A stretch of DNA of 55,891 nt from Anaerolineae bacterium (GCA_025055255.1 JANWYI010000010.1:1-55891), one strand, 5' to 3'; shown: positions 32,668 to 41,420, counted from the stretch's first letter. The notes: generated by a model not told the origin, from the sequence alone. Program-made: numbers and translations.

Positions 32668-34701
32668 ATGAGCCGCTTTCGTCTGCTGCTGAGCCTTGTT
32701 TGGCTCTGCGCTCTGGCGCTGAGCGCTTGTGCTGCACCTGAGCCAACCGCCACGCCAACGCGCCGTCCTTCGCCAACGCCAACTGCTACGCCGACGCTGA
32801 CGCCAACAGCTACACCGACGCCTGCGCTGTTGCCTACCGCAGTGCCTGATCCTGCTCTGCGCGGTACGCTGCGCTTCTTTCACGCCGCGCCTGATCTGTC
32901 ACCTGTAGACATCTACATAGATGGCGCAGCTGTCGCCTTCGGACTGCGCTATGGCGAGTTTTCGCTGCCTTTGCCGCTGAACGAAGGCTTGTACACGCTG
33001 CGCGTCCTGCCAAGCCGCGCTCTGCCTGACCAGACTGAGGCGCTTGCGCGCGAGAGCGTGCGCGTTCGTTCTGGTGACACGCTGCTCTATGTGCTGCGTC
33101 CTGAAGGCGAGACGCTGCGCGCGCTGCGCTATCCGCAGGACATGCGCACAACAGCGCTTGGCTCAGGTCGCGTCGCTGCAATCAACGCGCTTGTCGGTGA
33201 CGTCGGCTTAAGCGTCTTTTTGGATGAGGACACAGCGATCGGTGCTGCGCAGAGCGGCGGACAAAGCACTAGCGCACGCGAGACGTTCGCGCGGCGTTAC
33301 ACAGTGCGCTTCCAGCGCGATAGTGGTGCGCTTCTGAGCGCGCCGTTTACGCTCAATGCGCGCGACTCAGTCTTTTTGATTGTCTACGGCACGCTTGACG
33401 CGCCGCGCCTCGCTACATTGGCATTACCGACGCCGCGCGAGAGCCAGTTGCGCGTCCTGAATGCCGACTCATCCTTGCCCAAAGCCGACGTCTACCTTGA
33501 TGAGCGCCTTGTAGCCGAAGGCGTCGCTTTTGGCACGTTCAGTCCGTTATTCACGCTTGCGGCGCGCACCTATCGCTTGCGCGTGCTACTCAGCGGCGCG
33601 CCATCTGGTAGTCAGCCGCTTGTTGAGGAGACCCTGTCAGTCGGCGAAGATCAGCAGTTGCTCTTGGCAATTTACAGTGAGTCGGTCGAGCTCAGACGCT
33701 TCACACGCGCTAAACTGTTTGTAGAGCCGCTCGGCGTACCGCCACAAGGCAGCGCTAAGCTCAGCATTTTGAATTTTGCGCGTCAACAGACGCCTATTCA
33801 AGCGCTCAATTTGACGACGCCGCTTGGCGAGCCTGTGCGCTACGCTATGCTCAGCGAGCCGATGACGCTCAGCGCAGGACGCTTCCAGCTGGCTTTCAAC
33901 ACAGTTGAGACAGATCAGCCTGCGCGCACGGCTGAGATAGCTGAAGTGTCGCTCGAGGCAGGCTGGAGCTACATTTACGTCGTGCTGAGCAGCCTAAACA
34001 CGCCGCCTCTGCTAATCGGCACGAATGTCAGCGCACTTTTCGCCGCCGCGCCAACGCCAACTCTGAGCAGTCCTGTCAACGTGCGCCTGATCAACGCCGC
34101 TGCTGAGCCGCTCAGCGTTGACCTGATCATTGGCGAGACACCTGTTTTCACAAACGTGCCCGTCAACAGCAGCACAGCTGTGCGCCAAATTGATAGCGCT
34201 ATGCGTCCTGTGCTGCTGCGCCGCAGCAGCACAGGTGAAGTCTTAGCTGAGCAGACGCTGCTCTTCGCGCCGAACAGCAACCTCGTCTTCGTGGTACTGG
34301 GACGACAAGGCGCTTGGCAACTGCTGCAATCGCAAGAGCGGTCTCGTCCTAGTCGCAGCAACGCGCTCATGCGCGTGATTCACGCTGCACCTGATGCCGA
34401 GCCGATCTCAGTTGAGTCGCCTATAGCGCCTTCGCGCAGCGTCACTTTCGGCGACCGTCCAACGCCGACGCCGCGCGCTGCGCAGTACTTTATGCGACTG
34501 GAATACGGTAACATCTCTAGCGTCATTACACTGCGCGGCAATGCCTACAGCTTCATTGCGCGCAGCGCAGTAGACGGCACACAGTTGGCAGAGCTGCGCA
34601 ACGTCCAGGTTGTTCCAGGTCTGCGCTACGACTTAGTCTTAGTGCGCGGCGACTCAGGTTTGCCGCGCGACGTGCGCCTAGTGCTGATCAAAGCAGAGTA
34701 G
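32668..34701 (+). CDS. DUF4397-repeat lipoprotein
   Basis: About 677 residues from ATG 32668 (GGAG 6 nt upstream; TTG 32662 is in frame). The signal sequence ends in lipobox LSAC, followed by a Thr-Pro linker. Then come about six related beta domains, the first and last most typical of DUF4397 ('LRFFHAAPDLSPVDIYIDG', 'MRVIHAAPDAEP'). DUF4397 proteins are extracellular and of unknown function. It is probably cotranscribed with the GTPase-like gene. Its TAG directly abuts the convergent DUF58 stop (TAGCTA, no bases between). Confidence 0.9.
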   Translation: MSRFRLLLSLVWLCALALSACAAPEPTATPTRRPSPTPTATPTLTPTATPTPALLPTAVPDPALRGTLRFFHAAPDLSPVDIYIDGAAVAFGLRYGEFSLPLPLNEGLYTLRVLPSRALPDQTEALARESVRVRSGDTLLYVLRPEGETLRALRYPQDMRTTALGSGRVAAINALVGDVGLSVFLDEDTAIGAAQSGGQSTSARETFARRYTVRFQRDSGALLSAPFTLNARDSVFLIVYGTLDAPRLATLALPTPRESQLRVLNADSSLPKADVYLDERLVAEGVAFGTFSPLFTLAARTYRLRVLLSGAPSGSQPLVEETLSVGEDQQLLLAIYSESVELRRFTRAKLFVEPLGVPPQGSAKLSILNFARQQTPIQALNLTTPLGEPVRYAMLSEPMTLSAGRFQLAFNTVETDQPARTAEIAEVSLEAGWSYIYVVLSSLNTPPLLIGTNVSALFAAAPTPTLSSPVNVRLINAAAEPLSVDLIIGETPVFTNVPVNSSTAVRQIDSAMRPVLLRRSSTGEVLAEQTLLFAPNSNLVFVVLGRQGAWQLLQSQERSRPSRSNALMRVIHAAPDAEPISVESPIAPSRSVTFGDRPTPTPRAAQYFMRLEYGNISSVITLRGNAYSFIARSAVDGTQLAELRNVQVVPGLRYDLVLVRGDSGLPRDVRLVLIKAE

Positions 34702-35973
34702 CTACCAAGTTGGTCGGCTTGGCAGGTGCAAGTTAGCGCGGCTGAGCGCAGCCGAGAGATTGTCGCCGTAGCGCACGAGGTAAGTGGTCACGCCGCCGAC
34801 CTCAAGGCGTGCGCGCGTCTCCTCAGCGCGGCGCGCAGACGTTGCTACGCCGAAACTGTGTGGATCAATCAACACAGCGACGACGTGAACGCCGCGCCGC
34901 ACCAGAAGATGTGCCTCTGAGAGCCAAGCGTCGTCCATATCGCTGCTGACTAGGATTGCAATTGCGCCACGCGTCAATTGATGGCTCTCTAGGGCAAGGC
35001 ATTGAGCGAAGGGCAAGCTGCTCTCTACTTTGGCGAGCGCTAAGGTTTCCAGAATGCGCGCGAGTTGGCGTCCGCCTCGATCAGGTTGCAGCACATGGCG
35101 CTGCGGCGTGTAGGCGACGAAGCCGAGCGAGCGTTCCTTGATCAGAAAATGCGCGCTGATTGAGGCAGCAATAGCGATAGCGTATTCAGCGCTGCTGGGC
35201 GGTAGATACACCTCGCCGACTACTATGCCGCTCACATCAAACGGACGCGCGACATGCGCAGTCGCATTCAAATCGAGCAGAATCCATAGCTCAGAGAGCG
35301 GATCGAGCTCAAATTCCTTGACCATCAGCCTATCGCGGCGCGCTGTGCTGCGCCAATGAATGCGATTGAATGAGTCGCCTGGCGCATAGTCGCGGACGCC
35401 TGCAGCATTAGTTGTCACAAAGTAGGCGCGTTGACGTTGTGCCTCACCGCCTGAGATCACGCCGCCTTCAGGCGCAAAGTCTTCCAGTGCCACAATTGCA
35501 GGGTAGACCAGCACATTGGACGTGGCAGGGATGTGGCGCGTCAACTGGAAAAAGCCGAAGGGATCGCCGCTGGCGAGCGTCAAGCCGCCTAGCTGAAACT
35601 CGCCGCGCAGTAAGCATGGTGTATTGACTGACCAACGAAAGGCGCCATAAGGCGCTAGTGGCGGCACGACGATGCTCACGCGATGGTCAGGTAGTGTGCT
35701 ATGATCGCGCACCTCAAGCCACAGCTTGGGAAAAATGCTGCGGCTCTGCAGCGTGAGATACTCATCAAGCGTTTTGCCTACCTGCGTACGCCGAGTCCGT
35801 GTGTTGCGCGTGATGCGCACGCTGCTCAGGTTCAGGCGCGCCCACAGCCATGAAAAAATCAGCAGCAGCAGCAGCAAATAGCCAAGATTGAAGAAAAAAG
35901 TGCGCCCTGTGGCAAAGCCGCTCAGGAAGAACAGGATGATCAGGCTGTGAATGGCGTTACGCCGTCTTGCCAT
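34702..35973 (-). CDS. DUF58 domain membrane protein
   Basis: 423 residues. Two N-terminal helices (about 9-24 and 28-44) precede a beta domain and the DUF58 core, with the signature 'VRDYAPGDSFNRIHWRSTAR' at about 195-214 and a vWA-like C-terminal part ('LWILLDLNA', 'AILVSSDMDDAW'). DUF58 proteins usually work with a MoxR ATPase, but none is adjacent. The start overlaps the end of the GT39 gene by 17 bp, so it is the last gene of the upp operon. Confidence 0.93.
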   Translation of the reverse strand: MARRRNAIHSLIILFFLSGFATGRTFFFNLGYLLLLLLIFSWLWARLNLSSVRITRNTRTRRTQVGKTLDEYLTLQSRSIFPKLWLEVRDHSTLPDHRVSIVVPPLAPYGAFRWSVNTPCLLRGEFQLGGLTLASGDPFGFFQLTRHIPATSNVLVYPAIVALEDFAPEGGVISGGEAQRQRAYFVTTNAAGVRDYAPGDSFNRIHWRSTARRDRLMVKEFELDPLSELWILLDLNATAHVARPFDVSGIVVGEVYLPPSSAEYAIAIAASISAHFLIKERSLGFVAYTPQRHVLQPDRGGRQLARILETLALAKVESSLPFAQCLALESHQLTRGAIAILVSSDMDDAWLSEAHLLVRRGVHVVAVLIDPHSFGVATSARRAEETRARLEVGGVTTYLVRYGDNLSAALSRANLHLPSRPTW

Positions 35974-37354
35974 GTTTCACCTGTAGCTTGCGTAGACGCT
36001 CAAAGGCTGTGAGCGCGGCGTAGGCTGATAGCAAGAAGAGCAATGGATCAGTTGGGACGCGGTAGCGCGTGGCAGGGATGTAAACCACGTAGAAAGCGGT
36101 CATGGCGAGCTGGACGAGCCAGATTAACGCAACGTCGCGCCATTGCCGCGCGCTGAGCGCTGTGCCAATCATGGCGAGGATCAACAGCGCGCCGAAGTAC
36201 AACCGATGTATTCCGCGACCGATCACGTCAAATAAACTGCTTGAGTACGCTGCAACAGGGTCATTTTCGCCAATCGTCACAGGCGCAAACGACTCGCCGC
36301 GCTCTGTCTGGAAGCGCAGCGTGCCATCCGAGGCGATGAAGGGCGTCGTGCCGGGCGCAGGGTTGCGCAACGGAAAAACGTCTATGCTCCAGTAAGCGAG
36401 GAACTTCACCCAGAGCAGCTCAGGTATCTGTTGCGGATTCTCGCGCAAATAGGCGAACGAGAGCTGATAGAGGTCGTCATTAGCAAGGCGCGTATCTTCT
36501 GTGCGAATGGGCGCTTCAGGTCTGATCCACTGTGGATGATAGCCGTTGCGCACGAGCGGAATGGTCAGCGGATTGTTGCCGAACCAGAAGTTCATGCCGC
36601 CATTCGTGGCAATTGGCACAAACGCGCCGTAGACCTGATACGTCCACACGAGCCACGGCGCCACAATCAGCGCACTCACAGCGGCTACAGGCACAAGACG
36701 GCGTGTCGCTTCCCAAAGGTTCAGACGGAACAGCAGCCACAACGCGACTAGCGGTGCGAGCGGCACGATCACTGGACGAGTCAGCGCAGCGAGCGCCAAA
36801 AATACGCCGCCAAGCGCGCCAAGCGCAACATTGCGCTGCTCACGCAACAGGACTGTGCACCATAGAAAGCCGTGCATCAACGCCATGAAGAGCGGCGTGT
36901 CAATCAGCGTCAAATTCTGGAAAATCAGATACGGATAGAGCGCGTAGGCGAAACCTGCCAGTATGCCGACGCGCCGATTGAAGATGCGCGCGCCAATCTC
37001 GACCAGAAAATAGATTGAAAGGCAGTCCAGCAGCGTGTGAAACAAGCCAACTTGCAGGTAGCCGCGTCCGAAGAGCGCGTAGACAGCCGCTAAGACGTAG
37101 CTGTAGAGCGGCGGAACAGCTGCATCGGGCACGCCTGCTGTCCTGCCATAGACGCCTGTGACGAGCAAGTTGCGCGCGTAAGCGTCATACGCCTCTGAGC
37201 CGTGAACAGCGCCGCTCTGCTCAAAGGCGAAGACCGACGGAAAAGCGAGTAAGACGGCTAAGCGCGCTATGACGCACGTGAGCAGCACAAGGCTCAGCCA
37301 TGAGAGCCACAGCGTGCCGACGCGCAGTCCTGCTGTGCGCACTTGGATAGCCAT
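35957..37354 (-). CDS. GT39/PMT-like membrane glycosyltransferase
   Basis: 465 residues with about ten to eleven hydrophobic helices. The first periplasmic loop has 'GSEAYDAYARNLLVTGVYG' and 'VPPLYSYVLAAVYALFG', the pattern of ArnT/PMT-type GT-C enzymes that use polyprenyl-phosphate sugars; 'YPYLIFQNLTLIDTPLFMAL' is the next conserved region. The acceptor is unknown. The start lies 3 nt after the upp stop. Confidence 0.88.
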   Translation of the reverse strand: MAIQVRTAGLRVGTLWLSWLSLVLLTCVIARLAVLLAFPSVFAFEQSGAVHGSEAYDAYARNLLVTGVYGRTAGVPDAAVPPLYSYVLAAVYALFGRGYLQVGLFHTLLDCLSIYFLVEIGARIFNRRVGILAGFAYALYPYLIFQNLTLIDTPLFMALMHGFLWCTVLLREQRNVALGALGGVFLALAALTRPVIVPLAPLVALWLLFRLNLWEATRRLVPVAAVSALIVAPWLVWTYQVYGAFVPIATNGGMNFWFGNNPLTIPLVRNGYHPQWIRPEAPIRTEDTRLANDDLYQLSFAYLRENPQQIPELLWVKFLAYWSIDVFPLRNPAPGTTPFIASDGTLRFQTERGESFAPVTIGENDPVAAYSSSLFDVIGRGIHRLYFGALLILAMIGTALSARQWRDVALIWLVQLAMTAFYVVYIPATRYRVPTDPLLFLLSAYAALTAFERLRKLQVKHGKTA

Positions 37355-37357
37355 GCG

Positions 37358-37984
37358 CTAACTTGTCCCAAATTGACGGTCGCCGGCGTCGCCTAGGCCG
37401 GGCACGATGAAGCCAATTTCGTTGAGACGCTCGTCTAGTGCTGCCAGATGGATTGGCACGTCAGGGTGCGCCTCTGAGAGCGCCTTGACGCCTTCCGGCG
37501 CGCCAATGATGCCGATGAACTTGATCCGACTCACGCCCCAGCGCTTCAGCACGTCCACAGCTGCCACAGCTGAGCCGCCTGTCGCCAACATCGGATCGAG
37601 CACAAAGCAGACTTGCACGCGCGGCTCAACAGGCAGTTTGTTGTAATATTCTATCGGTCGCAGCGTCTTCTCATCGCGGTACAGTCCCAAATGCCAGACC
37701 TCTGCATTCGGAATCAGCTCCCAGACGCCCTCAACCATGCCTAGACCTGCTCGCATGATCGGCACTAAGCCGACTGAGTCAGCGAGTTGCGCGCCGTTCG
37801 CTATGCCCATAGGCGTGCGCACGCTCAGCGGACGCAAGCGCAGGTCTGCTGTGGCTTCGTAGCACAACAAAGCAGCCAGCTCGCGCACCAATTGGCGGAA
37901 CTTTTGTGGCTCAGTGTTGGTGTCGCGCAGGATAGCAAGTTTATGTTGAATAAGTGGATGATCAGTTATGTGCAAGTTAGGCAT
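37358..37984 (-). CDS. upp: Uracil phosphoribosyltransferase
   Basis: About 208 residues from ATG 37984, which gives the family N-terminus '[16 protein letters not shown]' at the usual place; ATG 37996 is also possible. The frame is open to 38077, but the promoter lies inside that extension. The enzyme makes UMP from uracil and PRPP. The PRPP loop is '[12 protein letters not shown]', and the C-terminal '[16 protein letters not shown]' is diagnostic. It is first in an operon with GT39 and DUF58 genes. Confidence 0.96.
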   Translation of the reverse strand: MPNLHITDHPLIQHKLAILRDTNTEPQKFRQLVRELAALLCYEATADLRLRPLSVRTPMGIANGAQLADSVGLVPIMRAGLGMVEGVWELIPNAEVWHLGLYRDEKTLRPIEYYNKLPVEPRVQVCFVLDPMLATGGSAVAAVDVLKRWGVSRIKFIGIIGAPEGVKALSEAHPDVPIHLAALDERLNEIGFIVPGLGDAGDRQFGTS

Positions 37985-38019
37985 GGCGCGGCGCATTCTT
38001 TTTAGCCTGAGCGACCGAG

Positions 38020-38049
38020 ATTGTAACGCTACTCGGCGTGGGCTGTCAA
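38020..38049 (-). promoter_or_regulatory. Promoter of upp operon
   Basis: On the minus strand TTGACA (38044-38049) and TACAAT (38020-38025) are 18 bp apart, giving a leader of about 20-30 nt to ATG 37996/37984. Confidence 0.8.
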
Positions 38050-38060
38050 CGTGGTCATAT

Positions 38061-38089
38061 TTGTGAAGCGCGCGCACATTCGCTAGAAT
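38061..38089 (+). promoter_or_regulatory. Promoter of icd
   Basis: TTGTGA (38061-38066) and TAGAAT (38084-38089) are 17 bp apart. It diverges from the upp promoter, with 11 bp between the two -35 boxes. Confidence 0.6.
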
Positions 38090-38118
38090 TGGCGCGCAGT
38101 GAACGATAGCTAAATCAC

Positions 38119-38139
38119 GCGCGTGCGATTCGCACGCGC
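38119..38139 (+). promoter_or_regulatory. Hairpin in the icd leader
   Basis: GCGCGTGCG and CGCACGCGC pair over 9 bp around ATT. It lies directly before the AAAGG ribosome binding site region and 21 nt before the ATG, so it may affect translation or message stability (inference). Confidence 0.55.
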
Positions 38140-38160
38140 TCAGAAAGGTACAAACGCACT

Positions 38161-39612
38161 ATGTCCCAAACCGTCCCAATTACGGTCGCCTATGGTGACG
38201 GCATCGGTCCGGAGATCATGGAAGCCTGCCTATTCATCCTCAAGGAAGCAGGCGCGCGCATTGAGATTGAGACCATTGAGATCGGCGAGCAGGTCTACTT
38301 GCGCGGCAACTCAGCCGGCATTGAGCCAAGCGCGTGGGAGTCGCTGCGGCGCACGCGCGTCTTCTACAAGGCGCCGATCACCACGCCACAAGGCGGCGGC
38401 TTCAAGTCGCTGAACGTCACGACGCGCAAGACGCTCGGCTTGTATGCTAACGTGCGTCCATGCGTCGCCTACGATCCGTTCGTGGATACGAAGTATCCCG
38501 GCATGGACGTGGTCATCATCCGCGAGAATGAAGAAGACCTATACGCAGGCATTGAGCATCGCCAGACCGACGAAGTCTACCAATGTTTGAAGCTGATCAC
38601 GCGCCCAGGCTCAGAGAAAATCATCCGCTATGCCTTTGAGTACGCGCGCCAAAACGGACGCCGCAAGGTCACTGCCTTCACCAAAGATAATATCATGAAG
38701 ATGACCGACGGCTTGTTCCATCGCGTCTTCGATGAAATTGGCGCTGAGTATCCTGACCTTGAGAAAGAGCACTGGATTGTGGACATCGGCGCAGCAAAGC
38801 TGGCAGATACGCCTGAGCAGTTCGATGTAGTCGTGTTGCCCAATCTCTACGGCGACATTCTCTCAGACGTCGCAGCGCAAATTGCAGGCTCAGTCGGCTT
38901 AGCAGGCTCTGCTAACATTGGCACGCATGCTGCCATGTTCGAGGCGATTCACGGCTCAGCGCCGCGCCGCGCGGGTCAAAATTTGGCTAATCCATCAGGT
39001 TTGCTGCTGGCAGGCGTGATGATGATGGTGCACATTGGTCAGCCTGACGTGGCAGAGCGCGTCCATAACGCTTGGCTAGCGACTATTGAGAACGGCTATC
39101 ACACTTACGATATTTACAAGGAAGGCGTCAGCCGCGAGAAAGTTGGCACGCGCGAGTTTGCGCGGAAGGTTGTAGAGCATCTCGGACAGAAGCCACAGAG
39201 GCTGAAGGCTGTCAGCTACTCAGCGACAAGCGGTGTGACCAAGGCGGTCGAGGCAAACTTGAACTACACGCCTGCGCGCAAGGAGCTGATCGGCGTAGAT
39301 GTCTTCTTGCATTGGCGCGAGCGCGATCCGAACAAGCTCGGCGAGGCGCTCAAGGCGCTCGGCGATGAGACGCTCTCGCTTTCAATGATCAGCAATCGCG
39401 GTCAAAAAGTCTATCCTGACGGCTTGCCAGAGACGTTCTGTGTAGACCATTGGCGTTGTCGCTTCCTCTCGCCGACCAAGACGCCGATCTCGCATCAACA
39501 GATCATCAACTTGCTCGGTCGCGTAGCGGCTGCCGGTTATGACTTCATCAAGACCGAAAACCTCTACGCTTTTGACGGCGTGGAAGGCTTTACGCGCGGT
39601 CAAGGCGAATAA
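38161..39612 (+). CDS. icd: NADP-type isocitrate dehydrogenase, Thermus-like with C-terminal extension
   Basis: 483 residues, matching Thermus thermophilus IDH in length and layout. It oxidises isocitrate to 2-oxoglutarate in the TCA cycle. Visible are 'GDGIGPEIMEA', 'VVIIRENEEDLYAGIEHRQT' (substrate-binding region), 'NLYGDILSDVAAQIAGSVG' (metal-binding Asp residues) and 'FEAIHGSAPRRAG'. The extra C-terminal domain has 'MISNRGQKVYPDGLPE', 'VDHWRCRF' and ends 'FDGVEGFTRGQGE', as in the Thermus enzyme. The gene has its own promoter and hairpin leader. Confidence 0.96.
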   Translation: MSQTVPITVAYGDGIGPEIMEACLFILKEAGARIEIETIEIGEQVYLRGNSAGIEPSAWESLRRTRVFYKAPITTPQGGGFKSLNVTTRKTLGLYANVRPCVAYDPFVDTKYPGMDVVIIRENEEDLYAGIEHRQTDEVYQCLKLITRPGSEKIIRYAFEYARQNGRRKVTAFTKDNIMKMTDGLFHRVFDEIGAEYPDLEKEHWIVDIGAAKLADTPEQFDVVVLPNLYGDILSDVAAQIAGSVGLAGSANIGTHAAMFEAIHGSAPRRAGQNLANPSGLLLAGVMMMVHIGQPDVAERVHNAWLATIENGYHTYDIYKEGVSREKVGTREFARKVVEHLGQKPQRLKAVSYSATSGVTKAVEANLNYTPARKELIGVDVFLHWRERDPNKLGEALKALGDETLSLSMISNRGQKVYPDGLPETFCVDHWRCRFLSPTKTPISHQQIINLLGRVAAAGYDFIKTENLYAFDGVEGFTRGQGE

Positions 39613-39631
39613 CTAGTGCCACGTTTGTGGC

Positions 39632-39655
39632 GGATGTCACAAAATTGTGACATCC
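39632..39655 (+). terminator. Hairpin after icd
   Basis: GGATGTCACA and TGTGACATCC pair over 10 bp with an AAAT loop, 20 nt after the icd stop. No T-run follows. Confidence 0.6.
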
Positions 39656-39741
39656 ACTGCCTTTGTGCTGCGCCGACTCTCATCACAAGCCACAAAACGC
39701 CTCGCTCAAGGCAACATTTTTGCAACGTGCCGCGCAACGGA

Positions 39742-39769
39742 TTGACAGCTGCGCGGCGCGTTATATAAT
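39742..39769 (+). promoter_or_regulatory. Near-consensus promoter of structured RNA
   Basis: TTGACA (39742-39747) and TATAAT (39764-39769) are both perfect and 16 bp apart, the best sigma-70-type promoter in the window. No ribosome binding site or gene start follows for about 250 nt. Confidence 0.9.
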
Positions 39770-39775
39770 GCTCGC

Positions 39776-39954
39776 GCTATCGTCGGCTAGTTGAACGGGC
39801 TGTATGTTTGCCCATGTAGAACGGTCAGGGCTGACCACGCACTTCCAGCACGCTGTCTGCGCACTGCGCACGGCGAAGCTGACCATTTTCCACGCCTAGC
39901 GCTCAGGCGACCTCACGTATGTGCAACGCCGCCGCGCAAAGCGTGGCGGTTTTT
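39776..39954 (+). ncRNA. Candidate structured RNA or riboswitch-like leader upstream of the decarboxylase
   Basis: The expected transcript of about 180 nt runs from a consensus promoter to a terminator-like hairpin. Segment 39781-39793 pairs with 39924-39934 (10 pairs, one mismatch, UA bulge), closing the whole structure. Inside are hairpins 39797-39800/39810-39813, 39858-39862/39866-39870 extended by 39852-39855/39871-39874, and 39893-39897/39905-39909. GGTCAG (39823-39828) can pair with CTGACC at either 39831-39836 or 39879-39884. The closing helix shares bases with the terminator stem, as in riboswitches. The size would also suit a 6S-like RNA; I do not recognise a known family. Confidence 0.6.
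39929..39954 (+). terminator. Terminator-like hairpin at the end of the structured RNA
   Basis: CCGCCGCGC (39929-39937) and GCGTGGCGG (39941-39949) pair over 9 bp (one G-U) with loop AAA, followed by TTTTT. GCAACG (39923-39928) can also pair with CGTTGC (39955-39960) across the T-run. Confidence 0.8.
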
Positions 39955-40019
39955 CGTTGCCAAACTCTGGCTTTTTGCGATCTCGGCATTGCCTTTGCAC
40001 ATCCTTGAGGTCTGGAGAG

Positions 40020-41420
40020 ATGAGCGCGCTTCCACGCATTGAAACAGCACCACTACCGTTTGTCGTCGCGCCTGACTTGCCTGCAGGCTATGATGTCGTT
40101 GACGGACGCCTGTTCTATCGCGGCATTGACCTGATGGCGCTGATCAATCGCCCTGTGTTTGTCAATGGACGCCTAGAGCGCCTTGCCACGCCGCTCTATG
40201 TGCGCCGTCTGAGCGCCTTGCGCGAGAATTATGAGTACTTGCGCGCTGTTTTTGCTACGGCAAAGGCACAAGTCGGCTACCCGCGCGACATGCTGATCGC
40301 CTATGCTAGTAAGGCGAATCCGTCGGCGCCTGTTGTCAAGACCGTGTTGCAAGCCGGCGCCGCCTACGAATGTTCGTCTGCTTTCGATGTAGACGTGGTG
40401 CGCTACGCTGCAGCGAACGGCTGGCTGGAGCGCAGCCGTCCAATTTTGGCGAACGGTTTCAAGATTCCGCGCTATGCTAGCGCGCTGCTGCGCTTGCGCG
40501 CCGACGGATTCGAGAATGTCTTGCCGATCTTTGACGATCTGGAAGAGCTGGAGCTGTTTGCCGCTGCTGGCTTGCCGTTTGAAGTCGGTTTGCGCGCGCG
40601 CACGCTCTCGGATCAGCCCAATCGCTTCGGCATGGATGCCGAGACGCTGCGCTACGCTGCTGAGCGGCTCGCCGCTGTGCCGCACTTGCGCCTGACCACT
40701 TATCATGCCATGCAGACCGTCTCAGCGGCGCGCGGCTTGAGCTATCAAAACGGGCTGATTCACAGCCTGCGCGGCTATGCAGCGCTGTGGCGCACTGCGC
40801 CGACGCTTCATCGCTTCAATTTCGGCGGCGGCTTGCCGTCGCGCTACAGCGGCATGAACTTTGAGACGTGGATGCGCCAGACACTCGGCACGATCATGGC
40901 TGTTTGCGCTGAGGAAGGCGTGCCTGTGCCTGATCTGATCTTTGAGACCGGCCGCTACATGGTGCAGGATCACGCCATGCGGCTTTTCAAGGTGATCAAG
41001 ACACGCATGGGCGAAGACGGCGTGCCGTACTACATAGTTGACGGCAGCATCATGAGCAGCTTTCCTGATGCTTGGGCGCTTGGCGAGACGTTCACTGTCC
41101 TGCCTGTCAACAACTGGAATGGCGCTTTCGTGCAGGCACGTCTGGCAGGCTTGACCTGCGATCAGGATGATGTCTATCCGACGCGCCGCATGGACGCTGA
41201 GCCGTTGCTCTTGCCTGCTGAGGCAGACGGCTTGATCGTTGGCTTTTTTGAGTGCGGCGCCTATCAGGAGACGCTAGGCGGACGGCGCGGCGCGCATCAT
41301 TGCCTGTTGCCAGAAGGTGGTGAGCTGATCCTCGATACAGAGGCACAAGGCGTAGCTATCTTGAGCTATGCTGATGGTCAAGACGCGCCTGCCATGCTCA
41401 GCGCGCTCGGCTACGGTTGA
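40020..41420 (+). CDS. PLP-dependent fold-III decarboxylase (arginine/ornithine/diaminopimelate type)
   Basis: 466 residues from ATG 40020 (GAGG 9 nt upstream). The alanine-racemase-like barrel has the PLP lysine in 'IAYASKANPSAPV', the glycine-rich phosphate site 'FNFGGGLPSRYSG', 'ETGRYMVQDHA' and the second-subunit motif 'LTCDQDDVY', closest to the TCDSD of biosynthetic arginine decarboxylases, though it is much shorter than SpeA. The product would be a polyamine or its precursor, or lysine. Substrate uncertain. The frame is open upstream through the RNA, but no protein family match is visible there. Expression probably depends on reading through the leader terminator. Confidence 0.88.
   Translation: MSALPRIETAPLPFVVAPDLPAGYDVVDGRLFYRGIDLMALINRPVFVNGRLERLATPLYVRRLSALRENYEYLRAVFATAKAQVGYPRDMLIAYASKANPSAPVVKTVLQAGAAYECSSAFDVDVVRYAAANGWLERSRPILANGFKIPRYASALLRLRADGFENVLPIFDDLEELELFAAAGLPFEVGLRARTLSDQPNRFGMDAETLRYAAERLAAVPHLRLTTYHAMQTVSAARGLSYQNGLIHSLRGYAALWRTAPTLHRFNFGGGLPSRYSGMNFETWMRQTLGTIMAVCAEEGVPVPDLIFETGRYMVQDHAMRLFKVIKTRMGEDGVPYYIVDGSIMSSFPDAWALGETFTVLPVNNWNGAFVQARLAGLTCDQDDVYPTRRMDAEPLLLPAEADGLIVGFFECGAYQETLGGRRGAHHCLLPEGGELILDTEAQGVAILSYADGQDAPAMLSALGYG

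Noticed and set aside
39776-39954. Firm naming of the structured RNA as 6S RNA, SRP RNA or a known riboswitch
   Set aside because: Length suits 6S RNA, but no conserved core could be recognised; the SRP GGAA-loop region is not present. Left as an unassigned RNA.
39791-40042. Plus-strand 83-codon frame inside the structured RNA, and the upstream extension of the decarboxylase frame
   Set aside because: Neither has a ribosome binding site; the first part crosses the terminator hairpin, and fold-III decarboxylases match only from ATG 40020.
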